This document shows, piece after piece, positions 59,244-64,000 of a stretch of DNA of 64,000 bases. Source of the DNA: an uncultured Paracoccaceae bacterium. GTDB taxonomy: Bacteria > Pseudomonadota > Alphaproteobacteria > Rhodobacterales > Rhodobacteraceae. The notes beneath the pieces were generated by a model. The model saw only the letters and a list, made by a program, of their open reading frames with translations, did not search any database and had not been told where the DNA came from. Both the position numbers and the translations under genes were made by a program. The number at the start of each line of letters is the position of its first letter. Position 1 is the stretch's first letter. The stretch covers positions 62,001-126,000 of the forward strand of contig CAKZRP010000066.1 of assembly GCA_937146765.1 (NCBI GenBank), written 5' to 3'.

Positions 59244-60133
59244 ACGCGCTCAAGGCCCTGATCCTCGGCGACAAGCAGGCCGACCGGGTGGTGCCGCCCT
59301 CGGGGTTCACCGCCCATCTGACGCTGTTTGTCTCCGGCGCGATGGCGTTTCTCTGTGTCTTTGCGCTGGCGCTCTCCATGGCCTCTGGCCGGGTTGCGCA
59401 CCGCTGGTCCGAGGAACTGGCCCGCGCCGCCACCCTGCGCATCAACGCCCCCGCCGAGCAGCGCGCCGCCCAGACCGAGGCCGCGCTGGCGATCCTCGCC
59501 CAGACCCCCGGCGTCGCCTCCGCCCGCGCACTGAGCCTCGAGGAGCAGGCCGCCCTGCTGGCGCCCTGGTTCGGTGCCGATGTGCCGCTCGACACCCTGC
59601 CGGTGCCGCAGCTGATCGAGGTCACCGAGGCGGAGGTCGGCTATGACGCCCAGGGCCTGCGCCTGCGCCTGCAGGCCGAGGTTCCTGGCGCCGTGCTCGA
59701 CGACCACACCCGCTGGCGGCGCCCGCTGGTGGATGCGGCGATTGCGCTGCGCCGCCTCGGCGTGGTGTCGATCCTGCTGATCGGCGGCGCGATGGCAGCC
59801 ATGATCACCCTGGCCGCCAATGCCGCCCTTGCCGCCAACGCGCAAGTGATCGAGGTGCTGCGGCTGGTCGGCGCGCAAGACAGATACATCGCCCAGGCCT
59901 TTGTGCGCCGCTTCACCCTGCGCGCCCTCTCCGGCGCGGCGGTGGGGGTGGTCCTCGGCATGATCGGCGTCTTCCTGATGCCCGAAGCCTCGGAGGAGGG
60001 CGGCTTCCTCACCGGCCTCGGCTTCCAGAACTGGCGTTGGTTCCTGCCTCTCGTCATCCCGCCCCTCGCCGCGCTGGTGGCTTTTGTCGCCACCACCCGC
60101 GCCGCCCGCAAACGTCTGGGAGACCTCGCGTGA
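59240..60133 (+). CDS. ftsX: Cell-division ABC permease FtsX
   Basis: Membrane partner of FtsE. The 297-residue protein has four transmembrane helices (first near 27-48, then at about 170-195, 225-250 and 270-290), with the periplasmic loop (about 50-165) that contacts the hydrolase activator, and the conserved VIEVLRLVGAQDRYIAQAFVRR cytosolic coupling segment near 197. It overlaps ftsE and the following acyltransferase by four bases each, so the three are translationally coupled. Confidence 0.92.
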   Translation: MNALKALILGDKQADRVVPPSGFTAHLTLFVSGAMAFLCVFALALSMASGRVAHRWSEELARAATLRINAPAEQRAAQTEAALAILAQTPGVASARALSLEEQAALLAPWFGADVPLDTLPVPQLIEVTEAEVGYDAQGLRLRLQAEVPGAVLDDHTRWRRPLVDAAIALRRLGVVSILLIGGAMAAMITLAANAALAANAQVIEVLRLVGAQDRYIAQAFVRRFTLRALSGAAVGVVLGMIGVFLMPEASEEGGFLTGLGFQNWRWFLPLVIPPLAALVAFVATTRAARKRLGDLA

Positions 60134-60879
60134 CCCTTGCCTTTCAATACCTGCGCTCGCTCCTCTACCTCCTCCAGATCTACGTGGCGATGCTGGTGCT
60201 CGGCATCGTCTTTGCGCCTTATGCCCTCCTGTCCAAGAACGGCGCGCGGCAGGCCTGCAAGACCTATGCCCGCTGGGCGATCTGGTCGGCGCGCTGGATG
60301 GTCGGCATCCGCTGCGAAGTGCGCGGCCCGGTGCCCAGGGGCGAGGTGATCGTCGCCGCCAAGCACCAGAGTTTTCTCGACATCCTGATGATCTTCAACG
60401 CCCTGCCGCAGGCGAAGTTCATCATGAAACGCGAACTGATGTGGACGCCGATCATTGGCGTCTATGCCAAACGTCTGGGCTGCATTCCAGTGAACCGCGG
60501 CAAGCGCGGCGCGGCGATTGCCAAGATGGTGCAGGACGTGGCGCGCGAGTTTTCCGAACCCGGCCAGCTGGTGATCTACCCGCAAGGGACTCGCGTCGCC
60601 CCCGGCGCGGCGAAACCCTACAAGGCCGGCTCCGGCGTGCTCTATACCGAGCTAAAACAGCCCTGCGTGCCGGTCGCCACCAATGTGGGCCTCTTGTGGC
60701 CGCGCACCGGCATCCTGCGCAAGCCGGGCCTGGGGGTGGTGGAATTCCTCGACCCGATCCCGCCGGGCTTGCCCCGTGATACCTTTATGGCCGAGCTTGA
60801 ACAAAAGGTCGAAGCCCGGTCTAACGCATTGATGGCAGAACTGGGATTTCAAAACGATGGACTTCATCACCACGATTGA
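60130..60879 (+). CDS. Lysophospholipid (1-acylglycerol-3-phosphate) acyltransferase
   Basis: Membrane-bound PlsC-family enzyme making phosphatidic acid from lysophosphatidic acid. The 249-residue protein has an N-terminal membrane helix (about 10-32), the catalytic motif VAAKHQSFLDIL near residue 78 (HX4D) and the second motif IYPQGTRVAPG near 152 (EGT-like, with Gln instead of Glu), then VPVATNVG. The GTG start overlaps the ftsX stop by four bases. Coupling to ftsEX suggests lipid supply at the septum. It overlaps the next gene by 23 bases. Confidence 0.9.
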   Translation: MTLAFQYLRSLLYLLQIYVAMLVLGIVFAPYALLSKNGARQACKTYARWAIWSARWMVGIRCEVRGPVPRGEVIVAAKHQSFLDILMIFNALPQAKFIMKRELMWTPIIGVYAKRLGCIPVNRGKRGAAIAKMVQDVAREFSEPGQLVIYPQGTRVAPGAAKPYKAGSGVLYTELKQPCVPVATNVGLLWPRTGILRKPGLGVVEFLDPIPPGLPRDTFMAELEQKVEARSNALMAELGFQNDGLHHHD

Positions 60880-61462
60880 GGATCTGGAGGCGCACTACGG
60901 GACACCGGGGGCGCCTTCGTTACGTAAGGTGGCGCGCCAGATGACGCCGCTCTATCGCAAATGGATCATGGCCTCGCGGCTTTGCATGCTGACCACGGTG
61001 GGGCCAGAGGGCACTGACGACAGCCCGCGCGGCGACGATGGCCCGGTGGTGTTGGAGCTGGACCCCGGCACGCTGGCGCTGCCCGATTGGCGCGGCAACA
61101 ACCGGATCGACAGCTTGCGCAATATCGTGCGCGACGGGCGCGTCTCGCTGATGTTTCTGGTGCCCGGCTCCAACAATGTGGTGCGCGTCAACGGCACCGC
61201 ACGGGTGACGGCGGACCCCGCGATGCTGGCGCGCTTTGACAAGGACGGCAAACAGCCCCGCACCGTGATCGTCATCAAGATCGCCGAGATCTACAGCCAA
61301 TGCGCCCGCGCCCTGATGCGCGCCCGCACCTGGACCTCGGGCGACGAGAGCGCCGATCTGCCCTCGATGGGCGATATCCTCGCCGAGCAGACCGCCGGCG
61401 AAGAGGGGGGGCGCGCCTATGACGAGGAATGGGCACCGCGCGCCGCGCAGACCATGTGGTGA
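60857..61462 (+). CDS. Pyridoxamine 5'-phosphate oxidase-type flavoprotein
   Basis: A 201-residue FMN-binding split-barrel protein of the PPOX type (the MSMEG_1061/DR2398-like group). Features include LCMLTTVGPEGTDDSPRGD near residue 42, ALPDWRGNNRIDSLRNI near 74, and the SLMFLVPGSNNVVRVNGTAR strand pair near 97. The reaction is unknown; this group may reduce F420 or flavins rather than make PLP. Its start lies inside the 3' end of the acyltransferase gene. Confidence 0.85.
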   Translation: MDFITTIEDLEAHYGTPGAPSLRKVARQMTPLYRKWIMASRLCMLTTVGPEGTDDSPRGDDGPVVLELDPGTLALPDWRGNNRIDSLRNIVRDGRVSLMFLVPGSNNVVRVNGTARVTADPAMLARFDKDGKQPRTVIVIKIAEIYSQCARALMRARTWTSGDESADLPSMGDILAEQTAGEEGGRAYDEEWAPRAAQTMW

Positions 61463-61684
61463 GGGCGGGGGCAGCTGGCTTGACCCTCTCCCTTCAGTGG
61501 CCTGACCCGGCCCCTTCCGGCGCGAAACAAACAAAAAACGACAGGGTAGCGACGGAACCTTTTACCCCCTGCGTTTGTTCTACCAGCAAGCGCGTCCGCT
61601 TGGCGTTTGCTGTCCCACTCACGGGAGCCCGGCTGTCCCGCCGGGCCTTGGGCCGGTAGCATGTCCCTGCTGCCGGCCCTTCTT

Positions 61685-61999
61685 TTACCCCATCAGCACT
61701 TCACCAATCAGGATCTGCGGCCGGACATTGGTGAAATTCGCCACGTCATCAATGATCACGCCGCCCTTGTCGCCCATCGCGGTATCGAGCGCCGCCTCAT
61801 CGGCAAAGGTGATGGTGGCGATCAACAGATAGGCCGGCGGCACATCCGGCCCGCTCGCAATCCCTCGGCTGGCCTCCACTGTCTCGATCCACTCGCCCCA
61901 ATGTTCCTCGATCAAGGGCAGGTGGGTCTCGACGTAGTAGTCATAATCAAACGTCGCGTCTTGGGTCGCGGGGTAGAGCACTTGCAGGCTGAGGGTCAT
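61685..61999 (-). CDS. EthD-family protein
   Basis: A 104-residue dimeric alpha/beta ferredoxin-like barrel protein of the EthD type: SLQVLYPATQDATFDYDYYV then THLPLIEEHWG at the start and LLIATITFADEAALDTAM in the middle, ending with RPQILIGEVLMG. EthD proteins assist degradation steps in some bacteria, but here no cytochrome P450 or partner is adjacent. It is isolated, downstream of lpdA on the same strand and after the lpdA terminator. Confidence 0.85.
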   Translation of the reverse strand: MTLSLQVLYPATQDATFDYDYYVETHLPLIEEHWGEWIETVEASRGIASGPDVPPAYLLIATITFADEAALDTAMGDKGGVIIDDVANFTNVRPQILIGEVLMG

Positions 62000-62018
62000 G
62001 GCATGGTCCTATTGATGC

Positions 62019-62045
62019 AAAACGGCCCGCCAAAGCGGCGGGCCG
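62019..62045 (-). terminator. Rho-independent terminator after lpdA
   Basis: Perfect nine-base arms (CGGCCCGCC / GGCGGGCCG, five-base loop) followed on the reverse strand by TTTT, about 40 bases beyond the lpdA stop. Confidence 0.8.
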
Positions 62046-62087
62046 GGATTGGTTTCGCGGCGCAGGGCGCGCCGGGCCCGTTCAGGC

Positions 62088-63485
62088 TTAACTGTGGATC
62101 GCGCCGTCGCCGCAGGCAAGGGCCGCTTCCCGCACCGCCTCGGAATAGGTCGGATGCGCGTGACAGGTCAGCGCGATGTCCTCGGCAGAGGCGCCAAATT
62201 CCATCGCCACGCAGATCTCGTGGATCAGATCGCCAGCACCGGGGCCGATGATCGCCGCGCCGAGGATCCGGTCGGTTTCCTTATCCGCGATCAGCTTCAC
62301 AAAGCCGCCCTCGGCCTGATGCACCGCCTTGGCGCGGGCGTTGCCCATGAACATGAACTTGCCGACCTTGATCTTGCGACCCTCGGCCTTGAGCGCGTCT
62401 TCGGTGGCGCCGACGGTGGCGACTTCCGGCGTGGTGTAGACGACGCCGGGGATCACACCGTAGTTCACATGGCCATGTTTGCCCGCGATGACCTCGGCCA
62501 CCGCCATGCCCTCATCCTCGGCCTTATGGGCCAGCATCGGGCCCTGGATGACGTCGCCGATGGCATAGATGCCCGGCACCGAGGTGGCCCAATGGCCGTC
62601 GGTGGCGATCTGGCCGCGCTCGGTCATCTTGACCCCCAGCGCATCGAGGCCGAGGCCTTCGGAATAGGGTTTGCGCCCGGTGGCGACCAGCACCACATCG
62701 GCCTCAAGGGTCTGGGCATCGCCGCCTTTTTTCGGCTCGTAAGAGACCTTGGCCTTCGTCTTGCTGGCTTCCACCCCCTTGACGGCGGCGCCCATGATGA
62801 AGCTCAGGCCCTGCTTTTCCAGGATACGTTTGAAGCTGCGCTGCACGTCCGCATCCATGCCGGGGCAGACCGCGTCCATATATTCGACCACGGTGACCTC
62901 GGTGCCGAGGCGCGCGTAGACCGAACCGAGTTCGAGACCGATGACACCGGCGCCGATGACAACCATCTTCTTGGGGATCTTGGGCAGCTCCAGGGCGCCG
63001 GTGCTGTCCACCACGATGCCCTTGGCATTGTCCACCTCAACACCCGGAAGGGCGGAGGGCACGGAACCGGAGGCGATCACGATGTTCTTGGCCTCGTGGG
63101 TCTCGTCACCGACCTTGACCTGACCGGCGGCGGGGATTGAGGCCCAGCCCTTCAGCCAGTCGATCTTGTTCTTCTTCATGAGGAATTCGACACCGCCGGT
63201 GTTCTGGCCGATGACCTCTTCCTTGTAGGTCTTCATCTGGTCCCAATCGACGGAGGGGGCCTTGCCCTTCAGACCCATGGAGGCGAAGTTATGCTCCGCC
63301 TCATGCAGCAGGTGGGTGGCATGCAGCAGCGCCTTGGAGGGGATGCAGCCGACGTTGAGGCAGGTGCCGCCCAGGGTCTCGCGGCCCTCGACGATGGCGG
63401 TCTTCAGGCCCAGTTGAGCGCAGCGGATGGCGCTGACATAGCCGCCGGGGCCTGCGCCGATGATGATGACGTCATATTGAGCCAT
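62088..63485 (-). CDS. lpdA: Dihydrolipoyl dehydrogenase
   Basis: FAD enzyme that reoxidises dihydrolipoamide (E3) in 2-oxoacid dehydrogenase or glycine-cleavage complexes. The 465-residue protein has [17 protein letters not shown] near residue 9, the redox pair in [13 protein letters not shown] near 39, the NAD-binding [20 protein letters not shown] near 175, and the C-terminal [14 protein letters not shown] motif with the catalytic histidine. Length is exact. The other complex subunits are not in the window; which complex it serves is unresolved. Confidence 0.95.
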   Translation of the reverse strand: MAQYDVIIIGAGPGGYVSAIRCAQLGLKTAIVEGRETLGGTCLNVGCIPSKALLHATHLLHEAEHNFASMGLKGKAPSVDWDQMKTYKEEVIGQNTGGVEFLMKKNKIDWLKGWASIPAAGQVKVGDETHEAKNIVIASGSVPSALPGVEVDNAKGIVVDSTGALELPKIPKKMVVIGAGVIGLELGSVYARLGTEVTVVEYMDAVCPGMDADVQRSFKRILEKQGLSFIMGAAVKGVEASKTKAKVSYEPKKGGDAQTLEADVVLVATGRKPYSEGLGLDALGVKMTERGQIATDGHWATSVPGIYAIGDVIQGPMLAHKAEDEGMAVAEVIAGKHGHVNYGVIPGVVYTTPEVATVGATEDALKAEGRKIKVGKFMFMGNARAKAVHQAEGGFVKLIADKETDRILGAAIIGPGAGDLIHEICVAMEFGASAEDIALTCHAHPTYSEAVREAALACGDGAIHS

Positions 63486-63543
63486 TGGATGCTCCTTTGC
63501 GGTTGGCGGGGAGGGGGCGCTGCCCCCGGCCCATAGGGGCCTC

Positions 63544-63572
63544 CCCCGGGATATTTGAGAAAAGATGAAGGG
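63544..63572 (+). repeat. Dispersed intergenic element, copy C
   Basis: CCCCGGGATATTTGAGAAAA followed by GATGAAGGG, matching the cores at 13584 and 23485. It abuts the MAPEG stop codon in the 87-base gap before lpdA. Confidence 0.5.
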
Positions 63573-63983
63573 TCATAGGAGGCTCGCCCCCAGCATGAGT
63601 GCGGTAGCAAGGTAGCCGACGGCCCAGATCAGGCTGCGCCATGGCACCCAAGCGAAGGCATAGGCCGGAATATAGAGCACCCGCGCGCCGAGGTAGGCAA
63701 AGGCGCAGGCGGTGGTGAGGGGCGAGGATTTATCCGCTAGGGTGACCACCACGCAGGCGATGGAGAAGAGGATCAGCCCCTCGAAGTGGTTGTTCATCGC
63801 ACGATAGAGCCGCGCGGTACGTTTGGAGACCATATCCTGCAAATCGCCGCCCATCCGATCCCGGTCGCGTGGACCGAGGGTCTGGCCGGGCTTCAGCTCA
63901 AGGTTCGCAGGCACCGCCATCAGGGCGATCTGGAAAACCTGCAGCAGCGCGGCGAGGGTGAGGGCGGTGAGTTCGGGGGTCAT
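63573..63983 (-). CDS. MAPEG family membrane protein
   Basis: A 136-residue four-helix membrane protein with LLQVFQIALMAVPANLELKP at the start, RLYRAMNNHFEGLILFSIAC near residue 57, and FAYLGARVLYIPAYAFAWVP near 92, characteristic of the MAPEG (YecN/MGST-like) group; the R..NHFEG segment is the glutathione-binding-type motif in the family. Enzymatic activity here is unproven. Only 17 bases remain to its right in the window, so its upstream partners are unseen. lpdA lies downstream on the same strand. Confidence 0.88.
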   Translation of the reverse strand: MTPELTALTLAALLQVFQIALMAVPANLELKPGQTLGPRDRDRMGGDLQDMVSKRTARLYRAMNNHFEGLILFSIACVVVTLADKSSPLTTACAFAYLGARVLYIPAYAFAWVPWRSLIWAVGYLATALMLGASLL

Positions 63984-64000
63984 TGGTGACAGAGCCTGAA

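Noticed and set aside
1..64000. tRNA, rRNA, CRISPR, insertion sequences and prophage
   Set aside because: I looked for T-loop-like motifs in gaps, regularly spaced repeats, transposase motifs and integrase or phage genes and found none.

Overview
The window is GC-rich, densely coding chromosomal DNA from an alphaproteobacterium, most likely a marine Rhodobacteraceae of the Roseobacter group (Ruegeria/Phaeobacter-like). The basis is the family-level content and gene order: pgsA-moaD-moaE, divergent ubiA/rsmE, plant-type glutamate-cysteine ligase, an aa3-type cytochrome oxidase subunit IV, a DmdC-like acyl-CoA dehydrogenase, DUF6173, argH-lipoprotein-lysA, TIGR02302 and phaA/phaB. The species is inferred, not proven. 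I see no IS element, prophage, CRISPR array, rRNA or tRNA. It reads as core genome with a few lineage-specific small genes.

Layout. 1-9.1 kb: end of an unknown gene, phosphatidylglycerophosphate synthase (pgsA) and molybdopterin synthase subunits (moaD, moaE); a reverse-strand envelope operon (BON/OmpA protein, membrane coiled-coil protein, NTF2-like protein); ubiA; then the overlapping run rsmE-GNAT-membrane protein, and gshA. 9.2-13.5 kb, reverse strand: periplasmic YHS protein, and pyrB-(membrane protein)-degenerate dihydroorotase-plsY. 13.6-21.3 kb, forward: uracil-DNA glycosylase-like protein, phosphoesterase, LysE-type exporter, moaB, and a two-gene RND efflux system. 21.2-24.5 kb: NUDIX, DsbD N-domain protein, yqgE, Sua5. 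24.7-29 kb: DmdC-like dehydrogenase, MBL hydrolase, DUF6173, oxidase subunit IV, and a lipoprotein that may carry a permuted papain fold. 29-34.8 kb: azlCD, then fdhD-(membrane ORF)-mobA-mobB-(unknown)-moeA, a molybdenum-cofactor operon. 35-45 kb: greA pair, SoxR with a divergent VOC protein, ETF:quinone oxidoreductase, TPR protein-ispE, a polyprenyl diphosphate synthase, and small conserved proteins. 45-50.6 kb: DMT exporter with LysR regulator, phaB, phaA and an EAL-like protein. 50.7-57.2 kb: TlpA, argH, two tiny lipoproteins (the first LptM-like), lysA, TIGR02302 protein. 57.3-64 kb: zinc-ribbon membrane protein, ftsE-ftsX-plsC-type-PPOX operon, EthD, lpdA, MAPEG.

Recurring themes are quinone supply and use (ubiA, ispE, polyprenyl synthase, ETF-QO, oxidase subunit), molybdenum cofactor (moaB, moaD, moaE, mobA, mobB, moeA, fdhD), membrane lipid (pgsA, plsY, plsC-type) and envelope maintenance.

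No single undescribed multi-gene system stands out. The items most worth a second look are a dispersed ~30-nt intergenic element present three times, the unexplained protein embedded between mobB and moeA, the catalytically degraded dihydroorotase in the pyrB operon, the LptM-like lipoprotein pair, the unusual BON/OmpA envelope operon, and several candidate operators.
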